In this document: positions 31,787 through 41,803 of the stretch, in pieces
Numbering within the stretch: position 1 is the stretch's first letter
Layout: every line of letters starts with the position of its first letter
Assembly (NCBI GenBank): GCA_021292165.1
Contig: CM037876.1
Location: 309,516,492 to 309,580,491, forward strand
Origin: Shinisaurus crocodilurus
Lineage: Eukaryota; Chordata; Lepidosauria; Squamata; Shinisauridae
DNA: 64,000 nt
Direction: 5' to 3'
Program-made: the position numbers and the translations under genes
The notes under the pieces: model-generated
The model's database searches: none
What the model was told of the DNA's origin: nothing
The model's input: only the letters and a program-made list of their open reading frames with translations

Positions 31787-32355
31787 CAGCCTTCCCTAAC
31801 CTGGTGACTTCTAGATGTTTTGGACTACAACTCCCAGGATTCCTGACCATTGGCCGTGCTGGCTGGTGCTCAGAGGCGGTGTTAGGGGGCGGCCCACTAG
31901 GGCCGGAGCCCCAAATCTTTCATTTGGAGCCCCGAATCTCTGCCCCACCACCCTGCTGTCCAGGGGGCACTTGCTGAAAGAAGGGTCCAGGGGCCCTGAT
32001 GATCTCTCTGCTGCATCTGATCCACCGGGATTAGCCGGCTTTTGGCACCACCTGTGCTTCACCTCCGGCTGCCCCCACCCCAGATCTTTCTGCCTGAGGT
32101 TTTTCTCTGAAGTCAAATGCCCTCCTCTCCCCTGTCCATACATCCCTTTTCACAAATAGGGGTGTCCTTAGGAGACAGGGCCCTTTAAAGACACACACAC
32201 ACACACACACACACTTTAGAGCATATGTAAATTAGCATACGCAAATTTGTGCATTTTTTTGTCCTGTGGGCCTGAGCCCCCAGATCTTTTTTGGTATCTA
32301 GCACCGCCCCTGCTGGTGCTGATGGGAGTTGAAGTCCAAAACATCCGCTGGTCTA
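31787..32355. mobile_element. hairpin-MITE 3 split by another hAT element
   Basis: Left CAGCCTTCCCTAACC to GGCCGTGCTGG, interrupted at 31871-32312, then CTGGTGCTGATGGGAGTTGA to about 32355, where the right end is decayed. Confidence 0.75.
31871..32312. mobile_element. hAT element, CAGAGGCGGTGTTAG ends
   Basis: 442 bp. Ends CAGAGGCGGTGTTAG and CTAGCACCGCCCCTG are complementary with one mismatch. Perfect TSD ctggtgct at 31863-31870 and 32313-32320. Contains (AC)n at 32189-32215. Its own family, related to hAT-G only by the general end pattern. No transposase frame. Confidence 0.9.
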
Positions 32356-32429
32356 CCCGGACTGGCGTTGGCTCTCCAAGATCTCAGGCAGAGGGAGGCC
32401 TTTCTTAACTCTTCGGATCCTTTACAGCA

Positions 32430-32690
32430 GCCTGGGGCCCTCCAGACGTGTGGGACCCCAACAGCATGGCCAGTGGTAAAAGGGAGGCATGATGGGAGTT
32501 GCGGTCCAACGCATCTAGAGCAGTGTTCTCCAACCTTGGGTCCCCAGATGTTTTTGGCCTACAACTCCCAGCATGCCCCAGCCAGCATAGCTGGCTGGGG
32601 CATGCTGGGAGTTGTAGGCCAAAAACATCTGGGGACCCAAGGTTGGAGAACATTGATCTAGAAGGTTCCAGGAGGCAGAGGACTGCTTTG
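32430..32690. mobile_element. hairpin-MITE 3 split by hairpin-MITE 1
   Basis: GCAGCCTGGGGCCCTCC and GATGGGAGTTGCGGTCC, interrupted at 32521, then a decayed right end. The first half keeps most of the palindrome. Confidence 0.65.
32521..32655. mobile_element. hairpin-MITE 1, 135 bp
   Basis: CAGTGTTCTCC to GGAGAACATTG. TSD atctagag and atctagaa, 7 of 8. Nested in hairpin-MITE 3. Confidence 0.92.
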
Positions 32691-32797
32691 GAGATGCCAA
32701 GGGGTTAACCTGGGACCCTTTGCATGCTGAACAGATGATCTACCACTGAACTTCTCCCCTCCTGTAGGACGGGATAGGCTAAAAACACTATGGAGTT

Positions 32798-32840
<43 letters not shown>

Positions 32841-33204
32841 TAAAGGTACAATAAAATGGTTCGCCGTTATGTGTTTGGGCCATCTAAGTTCAACAAGGAA
32901 TACTGTTGCTGTAGACAGGAAAGAATGCAGTGAACGAAAACCCTTTGACGAAGGATTAAATTCCACCTAAACGCATGTAATTCTTCATCGTTCCAAGTGA
33001 GCTCCTAATCTTCATATAGGCCAGCTGAGGAATTCAAAGCCTGTTGGGATTAATTGTTTTGTGTGTGTTTTTTTTTAATGTAAATGAAAAGCTGGCTGCT
33101 CTTAGCAGAGACACAGGGAAGCAAGACTCTTTCCCCCGTCCTGAATGGAATCTCAAAGGGCCCGCCGTGCTGAGGTGTTTACCCGGCCAGTAAAAATGGC
33201 TGGC
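32656..33204. other. Unassigned DNA with (CA)n
   Basis: (AC)n at about 32801-32838. No gene. Confidence 0.45.
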
Positions 33205-33490
33205 TTGGAGGAAGGTGTACAATCTGCAGCTGGTCCAGAATATGGCAGCCAGCTCGGCCTTCCCCAGCCTCACGGCCTCCAGATGTGCTGGACTACAACT
33301 TCCATCGCCCCCAGCCAGCATGCTGGCTAGGGATGGTGGGAGTTGTAGTCAGCACATCTCCCAGGTGCCAAGTTGGGGGAAGCCAGAGAGCTCCTAGCAC
33401 ACCTAAAGATTTACGCTGGTTACCAGCTTTGTCTCCAGGCCGAGTTCAAATTATTAGTGTTTATTTTATCTTGATTCGGAGGTTTTTATG
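33205..33490 (+). mobile_element. L2-like LINE fragment split by a MITE
   Basis: Before the MITE: YNLQLVQNMAA. After it: LRWLPA-like sequence (ACGCTGGTTACCAGC) and GCCGAGTTCAAATTATTAG, L2's LQxVQNAAA and LHWLPxxxRxEFKLL. The match is short, and stops where the 3' part degrades. Confidence 0.6.
33255..33386. mobile_element. hairpin-MITE 3
   Basis: CGGCCTTCCCCAGCC to GGGGGAAGCCAG; palindromic through CAGCCAGCATGCTGGCT. TSD not resolved. Confidence 0.78.
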
Positions 33491-34139
33491 CTTCCAGTCT
33501 CATAACAACTGATCGTGCCACGTTGTGCACCAAAATGGAGCGTGCATTAGGGACCCTCAGGAAAATCTCAGCAAGTGACATTCTTCTGCATGCAGCGGAA
33601 TAGGATGATTCTGCTCTCTAGGTTATGTATACATCCAGTCCGTTTATTATAAAATCTACTGCTCTGGACCCTTTGGGTTTGGATGGGAAAGCAGTACACT
33701 AAATAAAGGCTACAAGGTTTATGGTAGGCCCATGAACTTCAACGTATACTTATTGCAAACTTTGCTATCCTGATTTTAAATTTAAAACAAATTTCCAGAA
33801 GCAGCACAGAAGAACAAATATTAATAAAAGCAAAAAAAACACAAAACATTTAAAATACAGCGTCAGATAAAAAGGTCAAATCAAATGGCGGCAGCAGAAT
33901 GGGCGGGGGAACATAGCCGCCCCAAGCAATATAGAAATAATAAAATGCCAGACAGAAATAAATAAAACAGCAAGCAAAACGGTCTGTGCAAACGTTCTCC
34001 ACAAATAAAAAAAACGAAATATCTTTTTCCCCACTAGAAGGCCAGTTAAATCGAAATATCTTAATCTGGCAACTAAAGCAAAAGAAAGATGACATTAGGT
34101 GAGCCACTCTGAGGAGGGGATTCCATGATCAGACCCCCT
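33491..34139. other. Unassigned AT-rich DNA
   Basis: No gene or recognised repeat; the 85-aa minus frame at 33850-34107 has no domain. Confidence 0.5.
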
Positions 34140-34250
34140 GCCCGCAAGTATCTATTTATTTATTTATATATATATAATATTTATATCCCGACTTTTTTCC
34201 CTGCAAGGAACCCAAGGCAGCTTCCATGGTCGTCCTCTCCATTTTACCCT
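34140..34250 (-). mobile_element. tSINE-1, 3' fragment
   Basis: (TTTA)n, TTTATATCCCGAC, GGAACCCAAGGCAGCTTCC, then lost. Confidence 0.8.
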
Positions 34251-34375
34251 TTTTGTCACCAATTCATCCAATTGTCGCCCAGCTCAGCTAAGAAGACAGA
34301 AGCATCCAGAGAATTGTCCCCAAAGAGGATCTTAATTCTCAGGCAGGTTTCTAATACCTGAGTCCCAAGTAAGGT

Positions 34376-35035
34376 GGCTGTGTGACCTACTTTAGAGATG
34401 AGAGTCCTCTATTGGAAGGGCTCTCAAAGGACAGTCTTCTATGGGAAGGTGTCCTTTATATGAAAGGCTGTCCAGTCCAAGTCCAGTATAACAATAAAGA
34501 ACCATGATAGCCAGCCTGGCGTAGTGGCTGGAGTGTTGGCCTGGGACTCGGGAGATCCGGGTTCGAGTCCCCACTCGGCCGTGAAGCTCACTGGGTGACT
34601 TTGGGCCAGTCACAGACTCTCAGCCTCACCTACCTCAAAGGGTTGTTGTGAGGATAAAATGGAGAGGAGGGGGAGGATTATGTAAGACACCTTGGGTTCC
34701 TTGCAGGAAAAAAGGTGGAATATAAATATAAGAAAGAAAGAAAGAAAGAAAGAAAGGAGAGCAACAGGGGTGGCCTTCAAGTTGCCCCTCATCAACAGTG
34801 AACGCTTGGATAGCAGCAGATGGCACAAGGGCACGGGTTACCTGGACCCAGTCTCCCGCACTATGGCGAGATGTCTTGTATTAATATCTAAATTGTATGA
34901 ATTATTTCCAAATTTTCCATTATGCATATAGATTAGTATATATGTGCATTTGATACAAACCTGTATCCTCTTTTTTTCTGCCTCTCTTTTTGTGATGCAT
35001 TTCCCTTTTGGGGCAACGCGTCAGGGGCCGCCCTG
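34376..35035 (+). repeat. R-A dispersed repeat split by tSINE-1
   Basis: GGTGGCTGTGTGACC, GGACAGTCTTCTATGG, GTCCAGTCCAAGTCC before the SINE; GTGGCCTTCAAGTTGCCCC, ATGGCGAGATGTCTTG and TTTTGTGATGCATTTCCC after it. Gives the fullest view of R-A, about 410 bp without the SINE. Confidence 0.65.
34510..34760 (+). mobile_element. tSINE-1 with (AAGA)n tail
   Basis: GCCAGCCTGGCGTAGTGG, GGTTCGAGTCCCC, GGAAAAAAGGTGGAATAT, then six AAGA units, an unusual tail motif for this family here. Confidence 0.92.
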
Positions 35036-36209
35036 GTCCCAAGCTGCAACCGGCTTTACAAATTGAACCCCCCCCCCACTTTGAATTGTCCCCGGAAACA
35101 AATAGGAAGTCGGTGGAGCAGCCGAGACCATCCCAGCGTACGTCGTTGAACGCATCTTTCTGAATGTTCTATCAAAGGCTGCGTAACAAAACGGCAGCAC
35201 TGGAATGCACAGCAAAATATGGGGAGGCTTCCCCCCTCGCTCTCCCTGATTCGATCTGCAGGTGACATCCTAGTATATTAAGTCCAGCTGCTCTTTTCTA
35301 GTAAAAGGGAGGAGATTGGGGAAGGCGGGAGAAGTAATAAAATATCATTCGGCCTTCAAAGACGTGGGAGGAAAGCAGCGTTTACCTGCTATGATCCACA
35401 GCCAAGCCGACACCATCACAAACCCTTCCAGAGAGTCGCTTTCCCCATATTTTATAATATTAAGGGTAGTACATCCTCTCTGGCGGCTCAGGCTCTTTGA
35501 GTGGGATGAATAAATGCATAAATAAAGGGGGCTCTAAATCAAATTGGAAGCAGGTCCAGCGCTGTCGGGTTCCCACAGGTGCACTTGGCCAATGTGGAAA
35601 TACCCGTGTGAATTTCCAGTTTCTCATTATATAACGGGAGACAATAAATTCTGCAGTCACCCCTGTTTGCTTTAAGACTTTTTAAAAAAACGGCAAAAAG
35701 AGGCACTCACTCACTCGTCTGCTTGGGTTGTCTGTGTGGAGCCCCCTCCTCCGTCCCTCCCCATGCGTGGGGTGGAGCAGAGGAGGGGGGAGACTCCAAA
35801 GCCAACGTTTGTGTGTGTCCCCCCCCCTGGGCATATTGCAAGATCAAAGCACTGAGCCACTCTCAATAAAACAAGAGGGGAGAGAGAGCCCCCGAGTCTC
35901 AAAGAAACAAAGGCCAGGTTTAAAGAGATAAACATCGCCCTCCGCTATATGACATTTCATCCACAATCAGATCCGGTGGCGAAGTTCACCGCGCAACGCA
36001 CAGTTCATAGGACAAAATTACAAAAGACTGTGTGGCGCAGAGCCGCGCTCATTCGCTGCTGCAGTGTGCGTTTCTAGCATTGACACCGTCTCCCAGAACG
36101 ACAAAGCTTCTTCTTCTTCTTCTTCTTTTCCCCCCTTTTCCCAATTATTACGTGATACCATATAATTTAGTTTGTCTCTTTGGCAAAAGGTTTCCTATTT
36201 CACCCACAC
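35036..36209. other. Unassigned DNA, 1.2 kb
   Basis: No gene or family recognised apart from short poly-C and (CTT)n (36108-36127). Possibly unique sequence. Confidence 0.45.
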
Positions 36210-36284
36210 ACCTGCACTGAGCAGGGGGTTGGACTCGATAGCCTTGTAGGCTCCTTCCAACTCTATGATCTATGAAATCTATGA
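36210..36284 (+). mobile_element. 5S-SINE or CR1-A tail fragment
   Basis: CCTGCACTGAGCAGGGGGTT to CTATGATCTATGAAATC. The GATCTATGAAATC ending matches 5S-SINE rather than CR1-A, but the 5S head is absent. Confidence 0.7.
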
Positions 36285-36477
36285 AACACACACATACAAA
36301 CCTACATCTGAAGCATGTCTGAAACCCAGGGACGGCTTTAAAGCCAATGACTGGAAAAGCAGGACCTGGACAAAGTAATTCCATTGAAAGTAATTTTAAA
36401 AAGTTTTTTTTTTTAAGAGAGAGAAAGAAAAGAAATCTCTAGATATTATGGTTGAGATTAAACCAATCCATGGAAAG
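36285..36477. other. Unassigned DNA
   Basis: Short spacer; nothing seen. Confidence 0.4.
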
Positions 36478-36790
36478 CCTGTGTTGTGTAGTGGTTAATG
36501 CAGTGTTCTCCAACCTTGGGTCCCCAGATGTTTTTGGCCTACAACTCCCAGCATGCCCCAGCCAGCAACCCAAGGTTGGAGAACACTGGGTTAGTGTATT
36601 GGACTGGGACTTGGGAGACCCGGGTTCTAGTCCCCACTCAGCCAGGAAGCTCGCTGGGTGACTTTGGGCCAGTCACTGACTCTCATCCTAGCCTACCTGA
36701 CAGGGCTCTTGTGAGGATAAAATGGCGAGGACGATCATGCAGTCTGCCTTCGGCTCCTTGGAGGGAAAGGAGGGATATAACTGCAACAAA
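36478..36790 (+). mobile_element. tSINE-1 split by a MITE in its A-box region
   Basis: TGTGTTGTGTAGTGGTTAATG, then the MITE, then GGTTAGTGTATTGGACTGGG, GGTTCTAGTCCCC and a diverged tail (GGAGGGATATAAC). Removing the MITE and one TSD restores the normal A box to B box order. Confidence 0.9.
36501..36588. mobile_element. hairpin-MITE 1, internally deleted (88 bp)
   Basis: Full left arm to CATGCCCCAGCCAGC, then directly AACCCAAGGTTGGAGAACACTG. TSD ggttaatg and ggttagtg, 7 of 8. Confidence 0.9.
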
Positions 36791-37159
36791 CTTTTTTAGT
36801 TCTGCCACTTAGTCCATATGAAGTAATTATAAAGAAGAGAGTGCCTCTGATCACGCACAAAGTATACGTAGAGCGCAATCCTACGGTGATGCCTGCAAGG
36901 CCCTGAACTCAGAGGCGCACGCTCATCCAATGCAGAGCAGGAGGAAGGCAATTGCCCCCTCATCTTCCCGCCCTGTATATTTCACTAGACAGGCTTTTTT
37001 GCCCATCTAGTAGCGACAGTGTTGGGAAGCTGGGAAGGCCTCAGGTTAACTTGCATCCTGGCCTCTCCGATCTCCCCTCCCTCCCCACCGAAACACCCCC
37101 TTTCCCGACCGGACCTTTCCCGGCTGCATGCCATCAGTAAGGGTGATTTCCCTCTATCA
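36791..37159. other. Unassigned DNA
   Basis: GAGCGCAATCCTACGG near 36870 may be one end of the 45961-type MITE. No gene. Confidence 0.4.
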
Positions 37160-38262
37160 AGACAGCATCAGAAGAGCCCTGCTGGATCAGACCTATGCTC
37201 CATCTAGTCCAGCATGCTGTTCACACAGTGGCCAACCAGCTGCCCACGGGAAACCCAAAAGCAGGACAGGAGTGCAGCAGCACCCTCCCGTCCATGTTCC
37301 CCAGCAACTGGTGTACATAGAATCATAGAATAGTAGAGCTGGAAGGGGCGTACCAGGCCATCGAGTCCAACCCCCTGCTCAATGCAGGAATCCAGGTCAA
37401 AGCATCCCTAACAGATGGCTGTCCAGCTGCACCTTGAAATTGTGCCTCCAGAGTGGGAGAGCCCCACTACCTCCCTAGGTCGTTGGTTCCATTGTCTTAT
37501 TGCTCTAACAGTCAGGAAAATTTTCCTGATGTTTAGGTGGAACCTGGCTCCCTGTAACTTGAACCCATTATTCCGTGTCCTGCAAACTGGGACGATCAAG
37601 AAGAGATCCTGGCGCTCCTCTGTGTGACAACCCTTTAAGTACTGGAAGAGTGCGATCATATCTCCCCTCAGTCTCCTCTCCCGAAGGCTAAACATGCCCA
37701 GTTCTTTCAGTCTCTCCTCATAGGGCCTTGTTTCCAATACCTTTATCATCCTTGTTGCCCTCCTCTGAACTCTCTCCAGTTTGTCTACGTCCTTCTTAAA
37801 GTGTGGTGCCCAGAACTGGACGCAGTACCCAAGATGAGGCCTAACCAGTGCTGAGTAAAGGGGAATTATCACTTCGCGCGATTTGGACGCTATACTTCTA
37901 TTGATGCAGCCCAAAATTGCATTTGCCTTCTTTGCAGCCACATCACATTGCTGGCTCATATTCAGTTTGTGATCTACCACAATTCCAAGATCCTTCTCAC
38001 TGGTAGTATTGTTGAGCCAAGTGTCCCCCATCCTGTAACTCTGCATTTGGTTTCCTCTCCCTAGGTGCAGCACTTGGCATTTATCCCTATTAAATTTCAT
38101 TCTGTTGTTTTCGGCCCAGCGCTCCAGCCTATCGAGATCTCATTGAATTTTGTTTCTGTCTTCCAGAGTATTCGCTGTTCCACCCAACTTTGTGTCATCT
38201 GCAAATTTGATAAGCATTCCCTGCACCTCCTCTGATACTCAAGGTAGCATGCTGCTGCAGGG
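37160..38262 (-). mobile_element. CR1-B 3' end split by a CR1-A insertion
   Basis: CATCAGAAGAGCCCTGCTGG, GTGGCCAACCAGCTGCC to GGTGTACATAG at 37317. CCTCTGATACTCAAGGTAGC resumes at about 38230. In intact copies (39119, 54246) these are adjacent. Confidence 0.78.
37318..38225 (-). mobile_element. CR1-A LINE 3' fragment with ORF2 C-terminus
   Basis: The ATCATAGAATAGTAG tail, then a 230-aa minus frame (37408-38100): [73 protein letters not shown]. It shifts frame after REVVGL, so the usual LEAFKxxLDxxL end is lost. CR1 sequence continues to about 38225 out of frame. Confidence 0.9.
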
Positions 38263-38599
38263 TTATGGTGAAGAATAATGTCCATTGTTGTTTTTTCCTT
38301 CTTCCTTCCCCCCCTCCACTTCATGCTGCTTTTCTGTTATATTCTCATTTCTCTCTTTTGGATAGGGGACAGTGAGCCAGACGAGATGCATTCAGCTTTA
38401 CCGCTGGTCCTTGTCACAGCCCACATAAGGGAACGAAAGGAGAAAATATGTAGAGGGGAAAAACCATGGAGAGCAAAAATGTAGTACTTTTGTCAATTTG
38501 ATACCAGCTCAAGCATCATGGCTTCCCACAAAGAACCTGGGAACTGGGGTTTGGAGAAGATGCTGAGAATTCTTTGCCCGCAAAACTACAGTTCCGAGG
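38263..38599. other. Unassigned DNA
   Basis: 38520-38600 (GGGAACTGG..GAGAATTC..AAACTACAGTTCC) resembles one arm of a MITE. No gene. Confidence 0.4.
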
Positions 38600-39118
38600 A
38601 TCCTAGCATTGAAAAAATGATCCTTCGACGCCAACTTCAGTGGACCGGTCATGTTGTTCGAATGCCTGACTGCCGTCTCCCAAAGCAGTTACTTTACTCC
38701 CAACTCAAGGATGGAAAGCGGAATATCGGTGGTCAGTATAAGAGGTTTAAAGATGTTCATAAGGCTAATCTAAAAAAATGCAATATAAACATCGAAAACT
38801 GGGAAGCTCTGGCCCATGAACGATCTAACTGGAGGTTGGCCTTTCACAAAGGTTCTATGGACTTTGAAGAAGCCCGAGTGCAAGGTGAAAGGGAGAAACG
38901 TGCTAAGCGAAAAGCACGTCAAATGAATCCTTTACAGGACCATCTTCCATCTGGTAACCTGTGTCCTCACTGTGGGAAGCTGTGTGGATCTAGAATTGGC
39001 CTCCACAGTCACTTACGGACCCATCGCCAGAGTCTACACAATCTTCTTTAGAATTTCCTCCTTTTATCCTGAAAGACAATCTTACTCGGTCACGAGTGAT
39101 CGCCTGATGATGATGATT
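38600..39118 (+). mobile_element. LINE-Z ORF2 C-terminal fragment
   Basis: Starts at the codons for SIEKMIL and is open to the end: RRQLQWTGHVVRM, KQLLYSQLKDGKRNIGGQ, basic region, CX2C-X12-HX3H finger. The usual stop after HLRTHR is changed here (the frame reads HRQSLHNLL and stops at 39049-39051). 3' UTR and (ATG)n tail follow. 5'-truncated within about 15 bp of the same point as the 55031 copy. Confidence 0.88.
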
Positions 39119-39300
39119 AAGAACATCAGAAGAGCCATGCTGGATCAGACCAAGGGTCCATCTAGTCCAACATTCTGTTCACCCAGTGGCCAGTGTTCCC
39201 CAGCAACATAGGCAATAGCATACAGCCTCTGATACTGGAGGCAACACATAGCCATCAGGACTAGTAGCCTTTACCTCTGCAATCTAGGTATATACCTGGC
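39119..39300 (-). mobile_element. CR1-B 3' end
   Basis: AAGAACATCAGAAGAGCC, CCATCTAGTCCAACATTCTG, GCCTCTGATACTGGAGGC. Abuts the LINE-Z tail directly. Confidence 0.82.
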
Positions 39301-39416
39301 TGATTATAAGATGGGTCATCACACCATATGTGGTGTCATCATTCCAGAGAGGATTTGACTGTCGTCACATACAGAAGAGCCAGCCAGCTTCTTCTTTTGG
39401 CAGACCTGGGAGCTTT

Positions 39417-39500
39417 CATTCATTCATTCATTCATTCATTTCATTTCATTTCATTTCTATACCGCCCCACAGCCGAAGCTCTCTTTCGGCTTTCATTGTG
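39417..39500 (-). mobile_element. L2-like 3' end, antisense, with (CATT)n
   Basis: (CATT)n and (CATTT)n, then TCTATACCGCCCCACAGCC and GAAGCTCTCTTTCGGC, complementary to the L2 terminus GAGAGCTTCGGCTATTGGGC at about 48290. Confidence 0.7.
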
Positions 39501-40375
39501 GCACGACAGGCAGAAATAAAACGAAAGAGAAAGAAGTCACACAGGTGCCAGTTAAAACGTTTTATTGCCCAACACGTTTTGGTTTACACCTTCAATTGGG
39601 GGGCCAAAGGTTTTTCCAAATACGCTAAAAAGAAGAAGAATTCTTTGACTATTTCGTGAGGCAGAAATGCAATAGGTGCTGCTCCCCACCCCCATCACCC
39701 TGCCAGGATAAGTTGCACTTGTTGGATATCTCTATGTCCTCCAGCTGTGATGGGCATAGTAGTCCTGCCAGATGTATAAGAGCTGGCATGCCAGAGTAAT
39801 CGCACAGCCGCCCTGCCAAAAAAGCAGAGGGAGGGAGAGAAGACAAGCACGCCTCGGAAAAGCCAGGATCTTTGCAGAAGGGTGGCGCAAGCCACGCTGA
39901 GCTCTGCCTAAATCCCATTAATGTTACAGGCCTGTCGTAAGGCCAACTAGATTAAATAAGGGCGATGCCAAAGCAAATATGTCAAGAGGCGAAACAGTGT
40001 CCGTTTGCCATCGTGGCGCGGTTCTGTCATCGCAGGGAGCAAGTGCATCAGCTGAGACACGTTTCTGTGCGGCAAATGCGTCAACGAGTAAGGCGCTTAA
40101 TGCTTAAGCCACTGGCTGGATTAACCCACAGCCTCCGTGCCAGGAAAGGGCAAGAGAAGAATTGGCACCAGGCAGAAACAAATGAATGCCATCATTTGCC
40201 ACTTCGCCTTTCCTGTGTTTCTCATGTGCCGGTCCCGGGCCCCTCACCATCCCTCACTTGCCCACGTGTTGTTTATTGTAAGCCCACTGGGGTAATGCCT
40301 TGTGTGTTCCATGACCATGCCGCACCTTGCACATCGCTGCAAAATCGGGGTGCACACGAATAAAAATCACTTAGG
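39501..40375. other. Unassigned DNA
   Basis: No gene or recognised repeat. 39900-40110 looks like unique sequence. The 132-aa frame at 39965 has no domain. Confidence 0.45.
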
Positions 40376-40377
40376 GT

Positions 40378-40530
40378 GGAAAAAACAGAGCTCCGACTTC
40401 GGAGGTGGGGGGGGTCCGCTCCCCAATCCCCCTCCCCCACCTCGCAGCCAGCATGGAAAGAACCGCGCCACCTGCTTCTCCAAGGTCGGAAAATCGACCT
40501 CGGAGAGGTGGGTGGAAGGAGGAGTTGTGG
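40378..40530 (-). repeat. R-C GC-rich repeat, minus copy
   Basis: Complement reads CTCCGAGGTCGATTTTCCG, TTGGAGAAGCAGGTGGCGC, GGTTCTTTCCATGCTGGC and CGAAGTCGGAGCTC, aligning with 40780-40905 on the plus strand. Confidence 0.65.
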
Positions 40531-40779
40531 GGAAGAGAGGAGACTGGGGGCCACCCGGCTATGAGGTATCCTGACCCCCCCCCCGAATCGCCGTCTAGCT
40601 CAATTGCCGAGCTCAATCGGCTGTCTAGCTGAATTGCGGAGCTGGATCGCGGCCTCCGCAACTTCCCCCGCTCTGTACTGGATGCTTGTGTAAGCTACCA
40701 GGTAAAATAGTTCAGGGGCTTCCAAGCACCAAGGGCGCAGGCTATCAATTGCCCCACAGAACACCCCCCTCTACCCCCT
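40531..40779. other. Spacer between inverted R-C copies
   Basis: Includes TCTAGCTCAATTGCCGAGC and TCTAGCTGAATTGCGGAGC, two short near-repeats at about 40594 and 40624. No gene. Confidence 0.45.
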
Positions 40780-40925
40780 CCCCGAGGTCAATTTTCCATC
40801 TTTGGAGAAGCAGCTGGCGCAGCTCTTTCTGCACTGGCGGCCCTGGTGGGAGGGGGGAGGAGTGCAGATCCCCCGCTCCGAGGTCGGAGCTCTGTTTCCA
40901 ACCTCGGATCTGGGAATCCGAAGTA
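40780..40925 (+). repeat. R-C GC-rich repeat, plus copy
   Basis: CCGAGGTCAATTTTCCATC, TTGGAGAAGCAGCTGGCGC, GCTCTTTCTGCACTGGCGG, CTCCGAGGTCGGAGCTC, AATCCGAAG. Inverted relative to 40378. Confidence 0.65.
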
Positions 40926-41231
40926 TCCTATGGCTCCCTAGATGTCTAAGGGCCATAGGATCGCTCTCCCCGCTACTCCATTCATTTTCGCAATTAAGCA
41001 TTTAGTTTGCCGATTTACTCATTCATTAGAATAACGTTTATCTCATCACTGACTTCGAATTAGTTTGTTCACTTCTGTTAACTACTTTTCATTTGCCATT
41101 GATTTAAAGGAGAGACCCACCCTGTGTTTTCATTCTGGTTGGCATGCATGAACTTTTCAGGCTGCTCAGTCTGGGCTGGGGCAACTGGACAACTGGACAA
41201 AGCCCAGAGTCAGAAATGAAGAGTATACGTA
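40926..41231. other. Unassigned DNA
   Basis: No gene or repeat recognised. Confidence 0.45.
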
Positions 41232-41803
41232 GGGATGAAAAGGACAGAAGGGGGCAACTAAAATGAGCAAGGGGCTGGAGCAACTCCCCTATGAGGAAAG
41301 ATTACTGCAGCTGGGAGTGTTTAGCTTAGAGAAAAGGTGAGTGAGGGGAGACATGATGGAGGTGTACAGAATTAGGCATGGTGTGGAGAAAGACGAGAGG
41401 GAGCCATTTTTCTCCCTCATAATAGTAGAACCCAAGGGGGTCATTCCATGAAGCTGATTGGTGGGAGATTCAGGACGGATAAAAGGAAGGACTTCTTCAC
41501 ACAGCGCATAGTTAAACTATGGAACTCACTTCCACAAGATGTCGTGATGGCCACCAATTTGGAGGGCTTTAAAAGGTGACTGGACAAATACATGGAGGAG
41601 AAGGCTATCAAGGACTACTAGTCCTGATTGGCTCTATGCTTCTTCCATAGTTGCTTCAGGACATGGGCAGAGGGGTGATGTTGCCCTCATGTCCTGCTCG
41701 TGGGTTTCCCACAGGCAGCTGGTTGGCCACTGTGTGGACAGAAAGCTGGACTAGATGGGCACCTGGTCTGATCCAGCATCAGGGCTCTTCTGATGTTCTT
41801 ATG
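41232..41803 (+). mobile_element. CR1-B LINE 3' fragment, uninterrupted
   Basis: CR1 C-terminal sequence: GGAGCAACTCCCCTATGAGG, TTTAGCTTAGAGAAAAGG, GACTTCTTCACACAGCGC, AACTCACTTCCACAAGATGT, CTTGGTCTGATCC-type 3' UTR and the end TCTTCTGATGTTCTTATG. Translates in pieces to CR1's FFTQRxVKLWNSLPQDVV. Frame broken. Best reference for CR1-B in this window. Confidence 0.85.

Noticed and set aside
32329..32661. Recurring peptides QCSPTLGPQMFLAYNSQHAPAS and VFSNLGSPDVFGLQLPACPSQ
   Set aside because: They are translations of the hairpin-MITE arms on either strand, not a repeated protein family.
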